Positions 44,588-53,856 of a stretch of DNA of 64,000 nt are shown here, piece after piece. This DNA is from Thermodesulfovibrionales bacterium (lineage in GTDB: Bacteria > Nitrospirota > Thermodesulfovibrionia > Thermodesulfovibrionales > Dissulfurispiraceae): contig JAGUWD010000001.1 in NCBI GenBank assembly GCA_020062545.1, positions 1 to 64,000 on the forward strand. The letters are read 5' to 3'. Made by a program: the position numbers and the translations under genes. A model generated the notes under the pieces. That model worked only from the letters and a program-made list of their open reading frames with translations. It searched no databases and was not told the DNA's origin. Positions within the stretch are counted from its first letter, which is position 1. Every line of letters begins with the position of its first letter.

Positions 44588-45792
44588 TCCATTGCCATTG
44601 GTCAAGGCAGAATTGAAACGAACTTATATGGGAGCAATCGCCGTAGTCTTGTTGATCGCTGTGTCTGTTGCGCTCGGCATCGCCATCAGTTCACAGGAAA
44701 GGGCAATCAGAAAAGGGACTACAATAGCAGCACACGATTTTGATATTCTCATAGGCGCTCCTGGAAGCCCGACTCAACTGGTTCTATCAACTATATATCT
44801 ACAATCGCCGCTGCTTCATCTAATTTCCGGATCTATCCTTAAAGACTTGCAAAATGAAAAAGGCGTGTCATTCGCTGCGCCTGTAGCCTTGGGCGATCAT
44901 TATGGACAATATCCGATAATAGGCACCACTTCAGATTTTGTCACACTAAAGAGGAAGAGACAATTAAAGGAAGGGTATCCTTTTAACAAGCAGTATGAGG
45001 CAGTAATTGGAAGCGATGTCGGGCTTTCAGTAGGCGCAAATTTTACGCCTGTTCACGGTCATCATGCTATAGAGGATGAACACGATAAACATGAAGGAAT
45101 AGAATATACAGTTGTTGGCCGCATGCCGCGACTGGGAACGCCATGGGACAGGGCAATCATAGTGCCAATCGAATCCATGTGGGAGATACATGGACTGTCA
45201 ACAGGGCATTCAGAAAAAGACCATATCGGCCCACCATGGAGCGGGCAGATACCAGATGTCTCTGCTATTGTTGTAAAACCCATATCAGTCTCAAATGCCT
45301 ATAAGTTGAAAAAATCGTTACAACAAAGGCAACACTATAGCGATCTTTCCTGCAGAGGTTTTATTGAAACTTTACGATGTGATGGGCAATATCAGGAATG
45401 TCATGGCGGGGGTAAGTCTTATAACGCAGATAATGGTTTTAACAGCAATCATGCTAACTATATTTGTCACGCTTGATAATAGACGCAGGCAGATTGCGGT
45501 TTTACGCGCCATAGGTGCGACACCTGCCTATGTCTTTAGTTCAGTATGGCTGTATATGACATTCTTGATGCTCGTTGGCACAGGTCTTGGTATTTTACTT
45601 GGATGGTTATCCGCCCATTTATTGTCAGTGGCATTTCATGCCAGAACAGGTCTTCATCTGCCTGTTATTATTTCCGGACAGGAACTAATCTTAGCGACAA
45701 GCCTTATTCTTGCAGGAATGCTTTTAGCCATTATCCCAGCTTGGATGAGTTACCGCCTGCCTGTGGCAGAAAGTCTAAAGATGCAGGGCTGA
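44580..45792 (+). pseudogene. FtsX/MacB-type ABC permease, frameshifted
   Basis: One permease split between two frames. The first part (44580 to about 45330) has the N-terminal membrane helix and the large periplasmic MacB-like domain with a His-rich loop (HGHHAIEDEHDKHEG). After about 45335 it runs into unrelated residues and stops at 45476. The second frame (+1) encodes the continuation: TIAIFPAEVL, LYDVMGNIRNVMAGVSLI, then three membrane helices and a typical MacB end (SYRLPVAESLKMQG). The junction is in CAACAAAGGCAACAC. It is either a real one-base mutation or an assembly error. If real, the exporter is dead. Confidence 0.8.
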
Positions 45793-45830
45793 TGCTGCAG
45801 GAAGCCTTCATCTAACAGAGAATAGGCAAT

Positions 45831-45870
45831 CGTAACAAAAATTTAATCCCTCCTTAATACTCATGTAACC
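45831..45870 (+). promoter_or_regulatory. PhoB-box array 3
   Basis: Four elements at 11-bp steps: CGTAACA (45831), TTTAATC (45842), CTTAATA (45853), TGTAACC (45864). A -10-like TTATCAT follows. A perfect dyad CATGTTA-A-TAACATG (45883-45897) lies at the expected transcription start. It drives the PHP/glycosyltransferase/DedA operon. Confidence 0.83.
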
Positions 45871-45931
45871 TGAAACCCTTATCATGTTAATAACATGTTG
45901 GCAAGTATGTTGGTAAATGGTTAATAGGTAA

Positions 45932-46621
45932 ATGTTATTGTGTGACTTCCATATACACACAAAATACTCCGACGGTTCGGTGGAGCTGAAAAAAACAATT
46001 GACCTTTACGGCCAGGCAGGGTTCGATGTAATAGCAATAACAGACCATGTGGTCAACGGCGACAACTCCATCGGAAAACTCGCCCATCGCTTTAAACTAT
46101 CTGTCACAGCTTCCAACTTTGACGAATATATATCAAATATAAAATACGAGGCAGAAAGGGCATGGAACAAGTATGAAATGCTCGTAGTTCCCGGTGTAGA
46201 AATCAGCAAAAACTATATCTCACCTGAAAAATCCGCCCATATTCTCATCATTGACATAAAAGATTTCATCCCTGCCTGTCTGAACTATGAAAAGATATTT
46301 CTTGAGGCAAAGCAGCAGGACGCCCTTATAGTCGCCTGTCATCCGCACCATATGTCCGATATGAGCAGGGACACCCTATTCCTCTGGAACAACAGGGACA
46401 AGTATGCTAAATACATAGACGCATGGGAGATTGCCAACAGGGATGATGTATTCAATGTAATCAGTCTTAAGAAATACCCGTACATAGCAAACAGCGACTT
46501 CCATAAAGCCCGGCACCTGTATTCATGGAAGACACTCTTGAACTGCAAGAAGGATATCGAATCTGTAAAACATTGCATAAAACATAACAAAGGGGTTGCT
46601 ATAACGCTGTTCAGGAATTAG
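45932..46621 (+). CDS. PHP-family metal-dependent phosphoesterase
   Basis: 229 residues, no signal. PHP motifs: CDFHIHTKYSDG (HxH), AITDHVVNG, a Glu in VPGVEISK, ACHPHH and a late NSDFHK. These residues bind up to three metals and hydrolyse phosphoesters in characterised members (nucleotide phosphatases, histidinol-phosphatase, polymerase PHP domains). The substrate here is unknown. It heads a Pho-box operon whose next gene is a membrane glycosyltransferase, so a phosphate-containing lipid or sugar intermediate is a reasonable guess. Confidence 0.85.
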   Translation: MLLCDFHIHTKYSDGSVELKKTIDLYGQAGFDVIAITDHVVNGDNSIGKLAHRFKLSVTASNFDEYISNIKYEAERAWNKYEMLVVPGVEISKNYISPEKSAHILIIDIKDFIPACLNYEKIFLEAKQQDALIVACHPHHMSDMSRDTLFLWNNRDKYAKYIDAWEIANRDDVFNVISLKKYPYIANSDFHKARHLYSWKTLLNCKKDIESVKHCIKHNKGVAITLFRN

Positions 46622-46690
46622 GCAAGAGGCTATAGGCAATAGGTGAGATACAAATAAATGAAATACTTTAACTAACAGAAGGAGGGACCT

Positions 46691-47938
46691 ATGGAAATAT
46701 TTTACATCTTTGCAGGCATAACAATCTTCGGACTCATAGCTTATGGACTACAGATATGGGCAGTGCGGTCAACATTAAAGAAAAATAATGGAGCAATACT
46801 CCAACACTCCAATTCTCCATATCCCCCTATTTCCATCCTCAAGCCTCTCAAGGGTCTCGATGACAACCTGTTCGACAATCTCGCAAGCTTCTGCACGCAG
46901 GATTATCCCGAATACGAAATCATATTCTCGCTTCAGGACCACAATGACCCTGCATATAAAGTAGTAAGAAAAATAAGAGATAAATATCCTGAAAAAAATA
47001 TCTCCATAATAGTCGAAAAATGCGATATAGGACTTAATCCGAAGGTTAACAACCTCATCCCTGCATATAGGGCATCCCGGTATGATTATGTGCTTATCAG
47101 CGACAGTAATGTAATGGTAGATAAAGACTACCTGAAGGAAATAGTCAAGCACATGAAAGACCCTGATGTCGGCCTTGTTAGTAATGTTATAAAAGGTATT
47201 GAAGGCAACACCATTGGCTCCATATTCGAAAACCTCCATCTGAACTCCTTTATTATAGGAAGTGTCTGCTTTTTAGATAGATTTCTGAAAATGCCGTGCG
47301 TAATCGGCAAATCAATGCTCATGAGGAAAAAAGACCTTGAAACTATCGGCGGATTCAAGGCAGTAAAAGATGTCCTTGCAGAGGATTATGTTATAGGGGA
47401 AAAAATTCATAGAATGGGAAAGAAAGTTGTTCTGTCGAATTATACAATTAGTAATGTAAATGAATACTGGGGTATAAGAAGATTCCTCAACAGGCATACA
47501 AGGTGGGGGAAGCTCAGATGGAGGCTTGGAGGAATTAAGTATTTTTCCGAATTGCTCGGCAATCCGGTGTTCATGTCCTGCTTGCCGATATTACTGTGGG
47601 AGCCGTCGAGGATAACAATTTCCTTTGCGCTTCTTGTCGGTTCCATAAAAGTCCTTGGCGATTACTACCTCGGCACTATAATAAGAAAAAATGAATTCGA
47701 AAAAACAGAATCATCACATTCCATAAACTCCATACCACCATTTTATTATCTGTTGTCGCCAATTAAAGACCTGCTCATCGGGTTTGTCTGGTTTGTCCCC
47801 ATATTAAGCAACACCGTTGTGTGGAGAGGGAACAGGTATATCATCGGCAAGGATTCGATGCTCTCACCCTGCCCGGAAACTGGCATGTGGGCGTGGAGAT
47901 ACAGGATAGTTGATGCAATAAAGGCAAGGATTGCATAG
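46691..47938 (+). CDS. ceramide-glucosyltransferase-like (GT21/HpnI-type) membrane glycosyltransferase
   Basis: 415 residues: N-terminal membrane helix (about 1-22), GT-A domain with PISILKPLKGLDDNL, the metal-binding region ISDSNVMVDKDY, AEDYVIGEKI and RHTRWGKLRW (the (Q/R)xxRW motif), then C-terminal helices. It matches the ceramide glucosyltransferase/HpnI family, which adds a sugar to a lipid at the membrane. Under a Pho-box array it is a candidate for making a phosphate-free glycolipid. The acceptor (diacylglycerol, hopanoid or other) cannot be told. RBS AAGGAGGG. Confidence 0.85.
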   Translation: MEIFYIFAGITIFGLIAYGLQIWAVRSTLKKNNGAILQHSNSPYPPISILKPLKGLDDNLFDNLASFCTQDYPEYEIIFSLQDHNDPAYKVVRKIRDKYPEKNISIIVEKCDIGLNPKVNNLIPAYRASRYDYVLISDSNVMVDKDYLKEIVKHMKDPDVGLVSNVIKGIEGNTIGSIFENLHLNSFIIGSVCFLDRFLKMPCVIGKSMLMRKKDLETIGGFKAVKDVLAEDYVIGEKIHRMGKKVVLSNYTISNVNEYWGIRRFLNRHTRWGKLRWRLGGIKYFSELLGNPVFMSCLPILLWEPSRITISFALLVGSIKVLGDYYLGTIIRKNEFEKTESSHSINSIPPFYYLLSPIKDLLIGFVWFVPILSNTVVWRGNRYIIGKDSMLSPCPETGMWAWRYRIVDAIKARIA

Positions 47939-47975
47939 CCATCAAATTCAAGACAACCAAGTGCAAGGGGGCTTT

Positions 47976-48179
47976 ATGTGGGAATATGGTTTTCGTGATG
48001 AGATATTCGAAATAGTAATTAGGGTGAAACACAATCCATGCGCTGACCCGGTTTCGATCAATAAAGTATCGCAATCCATAGATGACCTTATTGATGAATT
48101 CCAAAAGAAAGTTAGTGACATAATGGATTACGAATACAAAGGAAATTCTAAGAAATTATGTCCATCCAGCAAGACTTAA
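47976..48179 (+). CDS. small unrecognised protein between glycosyltransferase and DedA genes
   Basis: 67 residues from ATG 47976, with AGGGGGC upstream. A longer start at 47931 is possible. Sequence is hydrophilic with two Cys (in KHNPC and KKLC) and alternating charged/hydrophobic residues (FRDEIFEIVIRV) suggesting a small alpha-beta fold. Its end overlaps the dedA start by 22 bp. No family recognised. Confidence 0.5.
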   Translation: MWEYGFRDEIFEIVIRVKHNPCADPVSINKVSQSIDDLIDEFQKKVSDIMDYEYKGNSKKLCPSSKT

Positions 48180-48790
48180 TACAGCAATTCCCCTATTCGG
48201 GACTCTTTATCCTTCCCATCCTCGGAAGTTTCGGACTCCCAGTCCCTGAAGAAGCAATCCTTATTATATGCGGGGTGATGATTTCGAAAAAAGTCGTAGA
48301 GCCTGTTCCGGCATTTCTTGTAGTCTATTCCGGAGTACTGATTAGTGATTTCATCATATTTTCTCTCGGGAAAAAATACGGGCGTATGCTCGCAACACAT
48401 AAAAAACTTCACTGGCTGCTTCCACCGGAAAAACTTGCTGCCACAGAGGCCAAATTCAAAAAATTCGGCCCGTATATAATACTGTTTGGCAGGCACCTTA
48501 TAGGATTCAGGACACAAATATTCTTGGTATCCGGGATCATGGGAATTCATCCCGGAACATTTATCATGACAGATGCCATAGCAGCAGCGATCACGGTCTC
48601 AATTATGCTCGCGGCAGGCTATACAGGCGTAGGACTGATCCGTTATCTGGATATAAAAAATATTCCTCTGCCGTATATAGCGATTATTTTATTCATAGTA
48701 CTGTTTATTGTCTATTCACTTTACAGACACTTTCGGCGGACGCAGAACAGGAATTCACGAAGGTTGCTTGCAGAAGGTATCGACGGATGA
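48158..48790 (+). CDS. DedA/SNARE-associated (VTT-domain) membrane protein
   Basis: 210 residues with four to five membrane helices. DedA-family marks: FGLPVPEEAIL (re-entrant segment with paired acidic residues), GVLISDFIIFSLGKKYGR, FKKFGPYIILFGRHLIGFRTQ and a glycine-rich SGIMGIHPGTF. DedA proteins are linked to undecaprenyl-phosphate or phospholipid flipping and membrane homeostasis. In this Pho-box operon it could recycle a lipid carrier or flip remodelled lipid. The next gene overlaps it by 4 bp (ATGA). Confidence 0.88.
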   Translation: MSIQQDLIQQFPYSGLFILPILGSFGLPVPEEAILIICGVMISKKVVEPVPAFLVVYSGVLISDFIIFSLGKKYGRMLATHKKLHWLLPPEKLAATEAKFKKFGPYIILFGRHLIGFRTQIFLVSGIMGIHPGTFIMTDAIAAAITVSIMLAAGYTGVGLIRYLDIKNIPLPYIAIILFIVLFIVYSLYRHFRRTQNRNSRRLLAEGIDG

Positions 48791-49485
48791 AATGCTTATT
48801 TTCCCGATATGCGCTTACCTTGGTTGTTTTGCTTCAGTTCTGCATTACTCAAGCTGATCGGGCCGGGGCTGATCAGGCAGGTTATATCTCCTTTGACATG
48901 GAAAGGATATCGGAAAAGAATATTCTTCCACGCCACTGGCGTCTCATTGTTCATGCAGGGAGCGCAGACCTCGGAGTCGTATCCGAAGGCGGCGAGCATG
49001 TCCTGTATATGAAATGCAAAGAATCGTCTTTTTCCATCGAGCGAAAGGCTCAGGTCGATAGCGCTGAATATCCATATATCATCTGGACATGGAAGGCGAT
49101 CAAGATTCCAGCACACGGCGATGTGCGCGTGCGCGATCGCAACGACCAGGCACTTCAGGTTCTCGTGGCTTTTGAGAACAGAAAAGTTATAAGTTATGTG
49201 TGGGATTCCAATGCACCGGCAGGCACAATCTCCGATGAATCCATCGGATGGCCTTTCAATCTTGCAGTAAAAGTAATTGTCGTAAGGTCAGGGCATGCAG
49301 ACACCGGCAAATGGATAACCCAAACAAGAAATATCCATAAGGATTATAAAGCGCTTTTCAACGAACAACCGTCGCATATTACGGGCATCAGGATTCAGAC
49401 AAATACCCAATATACAAAGGACTGCGCAGAAGGAATGGTCAAGGGCATTATATTCAGGAAAGCATTATCAGCAGCAGCACCTTAG
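48787..49485 (+). CDS. exported DUF3047 protein
   Basis: 232 residues with an N-terminal signal peptide. The mature domain has HWRLIVHAG, YPYIIWTWKAIKIP, DVRVRDRNDQALQVLVAFE, ISYVWDSNAPAGT and KWITQTRNIHKDYKALF, the pattern of DUF3047, a periplasmic beta-sandwich family without known function. Last gene of the Pho-box operon. Its co-expression with a glycosyltransferase and DedA suggests an envelope role. Confidence 0.75.
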   Translation: MKCLFSRYALTLVVLLQFCITQADRAGADQAGYISFDMERISEKNILPRHWRLIVHAGSADLGVVSEGGEHVLYMKCKESSFSIERKAQVDSAEYPYIIWTWKAIKIPAHGDVRVRDRNDQALQVLVAFENRKVISYVWDSNAPAGTISDESIGWPFNLAVKVIVVRSGHADTGKWITQTRNIHKDYKALFNEQPSHITGIRIQTNTQYTKDCAEGMVKGIIFRKALSAAAP

Positions 49486-49497
49486 CTGCAACCAAAA

Positions 49498-49526
49498 ATT
49501 AACCCTATCTTAATAATCGTGTAACA
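49498..49526 (+). promoter_or_regulatory. PhoB-box array 4, upstream of chemoreceptor
   Basis: ATTAACC (49498), CTTAATA (49509), TGTAACA (49520) at 11-bp steps. A -10-like TGTATCTT follows at about 49533. It drives the chemoreceptor gene alone. Confidence 0.83.
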
Positions 49527-49598
49527 TTTTTCTTGTATCTTTATTTAGTTCGATGTGATAAGGCAAGAATTGCATAATTGACTGCAAAGGAGAAATTA

Positions 49599-51284
49599 AT
49601 GATTATTAGAAATTTAAAAAACGGGTTCGATAACCTGAAGATAGGGTATCGGTTATTATTACTGGTTATTTTTATGTCTGCAATGTCGATAGGTATTGGT
49701 GTATTGGGCATAATTGGCATGAAAAACAGCCTCTCTGGATTGGATGATGTCTATAAAAATAATGTCGTAAATCTTCAGGAACTAAAGATTATCGCCGACA
49801 TGTATGCGGTGAATATCGTCAGCACTATCCAGAAACTAAGAGACAACACCCTGTCATGGGAAGAAGGCCGCAAAAATGTTGACGAGGCAATAAGAATAAC
49901 ATCTGATAAATGGAAGACATATACATCAAAACATCATACGGCAAAGGAGAGAGAGCTTATAGAACAGACGCAGCCTTTAATTGAAATTGCAAACACACCA
50001 ATTAACAAGCTTAAAGACATCTTGCAAAAAGAAGACAGACAGGCACTTACAAATTTCTTCATAGATGAGATTTATCCCACTGTGGAACCAATATCGCAAA
50101 AATTTGCCGAATTGATAAGTTTTCAGCTAAATAACGCAAGGGATACCTATAAGCAGTCGGAATCGCGTTATGAAACAATCCTTACAACTTCACTAATCGC
50201 AGTTGCAGCCGGCATATTGACAGCCCTCGTAGTTGCTTACTGGATAGTCCAGGGTATAGTACGTCCCTTAACCGATTTGACATTAAAAGTAAAACGCATA
50301 GCTGACGGGCATCTCGATGTGAAAGTGGATTATAACAGCAAGGATGAAATAGGTCTGCTCGCTTGTGATATGAATAAAATGGTTGTCTCCTTCAGCAGAA
50401 TAATTAATAGCATACTCACATCAGCTAACAATGTAGTATCCGCAGTAGATGTATTGAGAGCGCGGGCTGGAAAAACATCTGATGGCGCAAAAAACCAGTC
50501 TCTGCAGGCATCCCAGATAGCCACGGCAGCGGAGGAGATGAGCCAGACCATAACCGACATAGCAAAGAATGCATCGGTGGCGCAGGATTCAGCCCGGGAG
50601 GCAATGGACACGGCATCAAAGGGTAAAGAAGTGGCAGATGGAGCAGTGGAGGCGGTAAACAGGGTTTACACATCCACTGTGGAGCTATCCACAATGATAG
50701 GGAAACTGAACAACAGGGCAACAGAGATAGGGGATATAGTAACGGTAATCAAGGACATAGCAGACCAGACAAACCTTTTAGCCCTTAATGCCGCAATAGA
50801 GGCAGCCCGGGCTGGAGAACAGGGAAGAGGCTTTGCGGTAGTTGCCGATGAGGTGAGAAAACTTGCGGAGCGGACTATAAAGGCAACTGTAGAGATATCC
50901 GAAAAAATAGAGGCTGTTCAGACAGAATCTTCACATACAACAAAATCCATGGAAGAAGCATCGGAAGAAGTTACAAAGGCAAATGAATACATAAAACAGG
51001 CAGGCGACTCTTTATACTCTATCGTAGAGTCTGTACAGAAAGTCCGCGACCAGATAACCCATATAGCAACAGCAGTAGATGAGCAGTCGGCAGCATCGGG
51101 AGAGGTGGCAAGGAATATAGAGATGACATCGGCTGTAGCAATGGAGATGGAAGCGATGGCTGGTGATGTAATGCATGAGGTAAATGGCCTGACAGGCATA
51201 GCAACGGAGTTGAAAAATTCAACAGCAGGCTTTAGGACAAACGGTAACGGTAAATATTCATATGAAGATAGCTATACCCGATGA
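49599..51284 (+). CDS. methyl-accepting chemotaxis protein
   Basis: About 561 residues from ATG 49599 (AAAGGAG upstream; an in-frame TTG seven codons earlier is unlikely). Membrane helix (about 18-38), a four-helix-bundle periplasmic ligand domain (about 40-190), second helix, HAMP, and a cytoplasmic signalling coiled coil whose hairpin tip is [28 protein letters not shown]. It would bias swimming or twitching toward or away from a ligand. A PhoB array upstream indicates phosphate-regulated taxis. Its last 23 bp overlap a metallophosphoesterase remnant. Confidence 0.93.
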   Translation: MIIRNLKNGFDNLKIGYRLLLLVIFMSAMSIGIGVLGIIGMKNSLSGLDDVYKNNVVNLQELKIIADMYAVNIVSTIQKLRDNTLSWEEGRKNVDEAIRITSDKWKTYTSKHHTAKERELIEQTQPLIEIANTPINKLKDILQKEDRQALTNFFIDEIYPTVEPISQKFAELISFQLNNARDTYKQSESRYETILTTSLIAVAAGILTALVVAYWIVQGIVRPLTDLTLKVKRIADGHLDVKVDYNSKDEIGLLACDMNKMVVSFSRIINSILTSANNVVSAVDVLRARAGKTSDGAKNQSLQASQIATAAEEMSQTITDIAKNASVAQDSAREAMDTASKGKEVADGAVEAVNRVYTSTVELSTMIGKLNNRATEIGDIVTVIKDIADQTNLLALNAAIEAARAGEQGRGFAVVADEVRKLAERTIKATVEISEKIEAVQTESSHTTKSMEEASEEVTKANEYIKQAGDSLYSIVESVQKVRDQITHIATAVDEQSAASGEVARNIEMTSAVAMEMEAMAGDVMHEVNGLTGIATELKNSTAGFRTNGNGKYSYEDSYTR

Positions 51285-51387
51285 TATCCACGGAAATATA
51301 GAGGCGCTGAAGACTACATATAATGCAGCCCTGAGTCGGAATAGGGCAATTATGGCGATGTTTAACGCAACTATAACATTGCTGTAA
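51262..51387 (+). pseudogene. N-terminal remnant of a calcineurin-like metallophosphoesterase
   Basis: A 41-codon frame starting ATG 51262 encodes [20 protein letters not shown] and then diverges to a stop at 51385. DIHGN followed by EAL is the first metal-binding motif of YfcE/calcineurin-type phosphoesterases, with Asp replacing the usual Ser in SDIHGN. Nothing of the remaining motifs follows. PhoB array 5 overlaps its end, so the array probably once drove, or replaced, this gene. Confidence 0.55.
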
Positions 51388-51400
51388 TATCGATGTAATC
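51361..51400 (+). promoter_or_regulatory. PhoB-box array 5
   Basis: Four elements at exact 11-bp steps: TTTAACG (51361), TATAACA (51372), TGTAATA (51383), TGTAATC (51394). A -10-like GATATAA begins at about 51408 and the ATG is at 51421, so the leader is extremely short or absent. Confidence 0.83.
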
Positions 51401-51420
51401 TATATGTGATATAAAAAATC

Positions 51421-53856
51421 ATGACCGAGATTTATAAGGTTGATCTCCATGTGCATTCCAGTCATTCCAATAAGCCCTCCATCTGGGCGCTGAGAAAATT
51501 CAATTGTCCAGAAAGTTACACCGCTCCTGAATACCTATATAAAATCGCTGTCAACAGGGGCATGAGCCATGTAACGATAACAGACCACAATTCCATAGAC
51601 GGCGCCATTGAGATAGCACACCTTCCCAATACATTCATAAGCACCGAAGTAACCGCATACTTTCCAGAAGACGGCTGTAAAGTCCATATCGTTGTACTCG
51701 ATATAAATGAAGGTGTCTTCGGAGATATAATGCATTTGAGAAAAAACATTTACGAGCTTATTGCCTACCTTCAAAGCAAGGGCATCATGCATTTCATAGC
51801 CCATCCCCTTTATGACATGAGCGGAAAGCTCTCAGCAGAGACAATAGAAAAATTGCTGCTGCTTTTTGAGGTCATTGAGATAAAGAACGGCTCAAGGGCA
51901 TCCCGCTATAACCGACTTGTAGAAAACATTGCATCTTCACTTACGAGGGAAAAGATGGAGACCCTTGCGGATAAGTACAATATACAGCCTTATGGCCGGA
52001 ATCCCTGGATTAAAGCGGTTGTTGGAGGCTCAGATGACCACAGCGGTTTTTTCATTGCCAAGACATATACTGCATCCAAAAGCGGGGCAACTATAAAAGA
52101 TTTCATGAATTCCATAAAAGACAGGCGATCATGGGCTGCAGGGGATGACGGCAATGCACTCATGCTCGCACACAGCATCTATGGCATTGGATACAGGTTC
52201 TTCAAAGAAAAAATCGAAGGCAAAAAAGCCGGCTCAATGCCTTTTATTAATGCCCTGATGAAAAGGGTCTTCAATCCGTCTCAGGGTCTATCCCTCTTTG
52301 ACAAATTAAACCTCTTTATAAGAAAGAACCTTCCGGAGGTATACAATAACGGCAAAACCTTTGAAGAAATCCTCGACAGAGAGGCAAAGGCACTGCTCAA
52401 TGACCCGAAATTCCTCTCATCAATAAGCACGGAGGACATTAACAGGAGGGTCTTCTCTGTGACAAGCTATCTTATAAACAGGCTTATATACATTTATACA
52501 GAAAGGCTCGCAAAAATGCACTTCCCTGCCGGCATTATGAATCTGGCAAACTCATTAAGCACAATCGGACTCATTCATCTGCTTGCATCTCCCTATTACA
52601 TCGCCTTTTACCACCAGCATAGAAGCAAGTCCCTCATAAGAGAGCTTGAAAGGGCTTTTATGTCTGCAGGCAACTTAGAAAAAGATCAGAAAATAGCCCT
52701 TTTTACGGATACCCTTCATGAGATAAACGGAGTGGCCATTACTATAAAAAGGCTTATAGCTACGGCAAAAAGGAGAGGCATCGAACTGGTGGTCATCACC
52801 TCAAGCAAGGAGGAGACATCATTTAAAAACGGTATTATGAACTTCAAATCCATCGGCGATTTTGCCCTTCCTGAATATCCTGAACTCAAACTGCATTCCC
52901 CTCCCCTTCTCGATGTAATCGATTACTTTGAGAGGGAAGGATTTACGAGGATACACGCAAGCACTCCTGGAACCATGGGGCTTGTCTCTCTTTTCATATC
53001 CAAACTCATGGACATCCCCATATCAGGCACATACCATACCGATATTCCCCAATATGTGAGGAGTCTCACCAACGATGTATTCCTCGAAAATATCGCATGG
53101 AATTATATGATATGGTTTTATAACCTGATGGAAGAGGTAATGGTGCCTTCTTCAAGCACAAGAAAACAGCTTATAGACAAGGGGCTGGTTGCTGAGAAAG
53201 CAAAGCCTTTGCCGAGATGGGTTGATACAGAAATGTTCTCACCGGTAAAAAACAATCCCCGCTTCTATGAGAAATACAGATTAAACGGGGGCATTAAATT
53301 CATATATGCGGGAAGAGTCTCGAAGGAGAAAAACCTGGAGCTTTTATCCGACGCCTTCAGGGAAATAACGGATTCGGGATTGGAGAGCAATCTCATCATA
53401 GCAGGAGACGGGCCGTATAGAAAGGAGATGGAGCAGGAACTGAAAGGCTATCCGGCAGTATTCACAGGCTTTCTTTCCGGAAAAGAACTTTCTACTGCCT
53501 ATGCCTCGGCAGATGTCTTTGTCTTTCCGAGTACCACAGATACATTCGGCAATGTTGTCCTTGAAGCGCAGGCATCTGGGCTTCCTGTAATCGTATCCAA
53601 TGAGGGAGGGCCAAAGGAATTGATGAGGGACGGCATTACAGGAATAGTCACAAAGTCCGATAGTAAAGACGCCCTTGTTAATGCCATGATGTTTTTCGTT
53701 AACGACAAAAACAAAATTATCCAAATGGGCAGGAATGCGAGGCAGTTTACAGAAACAAACGGTATTAATGTGAAAGACGCCTACAGCACTATACTCGGGA
53801 GTAATCCAGGTGATATAGAACAATGCACGCCGCAAGAAATACCGGTTCAAGTATGA
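51421..53856 (+). CDS. PHP phosphoesterase - GT4 glycosyltransferase fusion
   Basis: 811 residues. The N-terminal PHP domain (about 1-245) has VDLHVHSSHSN, TITDHNSIDG, FIAHPLYD and GGSDDHSG. A middle region (about 245-425) includes hydrophobic helices (SLSTIGLIHLLASPYYIAF) that may bind membrane. The C-terminal GT4 domain (about 430-790) begins KIALFTDTLHEINGVAITIK and includes YHTDIPQYVRS, YAGRVSKEKN, FPSTTDTFGNVVLEAQASGLPV. The GT4 half resembles the SqdX/Agt/MgtA lipid glycosyltransferase group. Fusion of a phosphoesterase to a lipid-type glycosyltransferase under a PhoB array suggests dephosphorylating an acceptor then glycosylating it. That chemistry is inference. Confidence 0.85.
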   Translation: MTEIYKVDLHVHSSHSNKPSIWALRKFNCPESYTAPEYLYKIAVNRGMSHVTITDHNSIDGAIEIAHLPNTFISTEVTAYFPEDGCKVHIVVLDINEGVFGDIMHLRKNIYELIAYLQSKGIMHFIAHPLYDMSGKLSAETIEKLLLLFEVIEIKNGSRASRYNRLVENIASSLTREKMETLADKYNIQPYGRNPWIKAVVGGSDDHSGFFIAKTYTASKSGATIKDFMNSIKDRRSWAAGDDGNALMLAHSIYGIGYRFFKEKIEGKKAGSMPFINALMKRVFNPSQGLSLFDKLNLFIRKNLPEVYNNGKTFEEILDREAKALLNDPKFLSSISTEDINRRVFSVTSYLINRLIYIYTERLAKMHFPAGIMNLANSLSTIGLIHLLASPYYIAFYHQHRSKSLIRELERAFMSAGNLEKDQKIALFTDTLHEINGVAITIKRLIATAKRRGIELVVITSSKEETSFKNGIMNFKSIGDFALPEYPELKLHSPPLLDVIDYFEREGFTRIHASTPGTMGLVSLFISKLMDIPISGTYHTDIPQYVRSLTNDVFLENIAWNYMIWFYNLMEEVMVPSSSTRKQLIDKGLVAEKAKPLPRWVDTEMFSPVKNNPRFYEKYRLNGGIKFIYAGRVSKEKNLELLSDAFREITDSGLESNLIIAGDGPYRKEMEQELKGYPAVFTGFLSGKELSTAYASADVFVFPSTTDTFGNVVLEAQASGLPVIVSNEGGPKELMRDGITGIVTKSDSKDALVNAMMFFVNDKNKIIQMGRNARQFTETNGINVKDAYSTILGSNPGDIEQCTPQEIPVQV

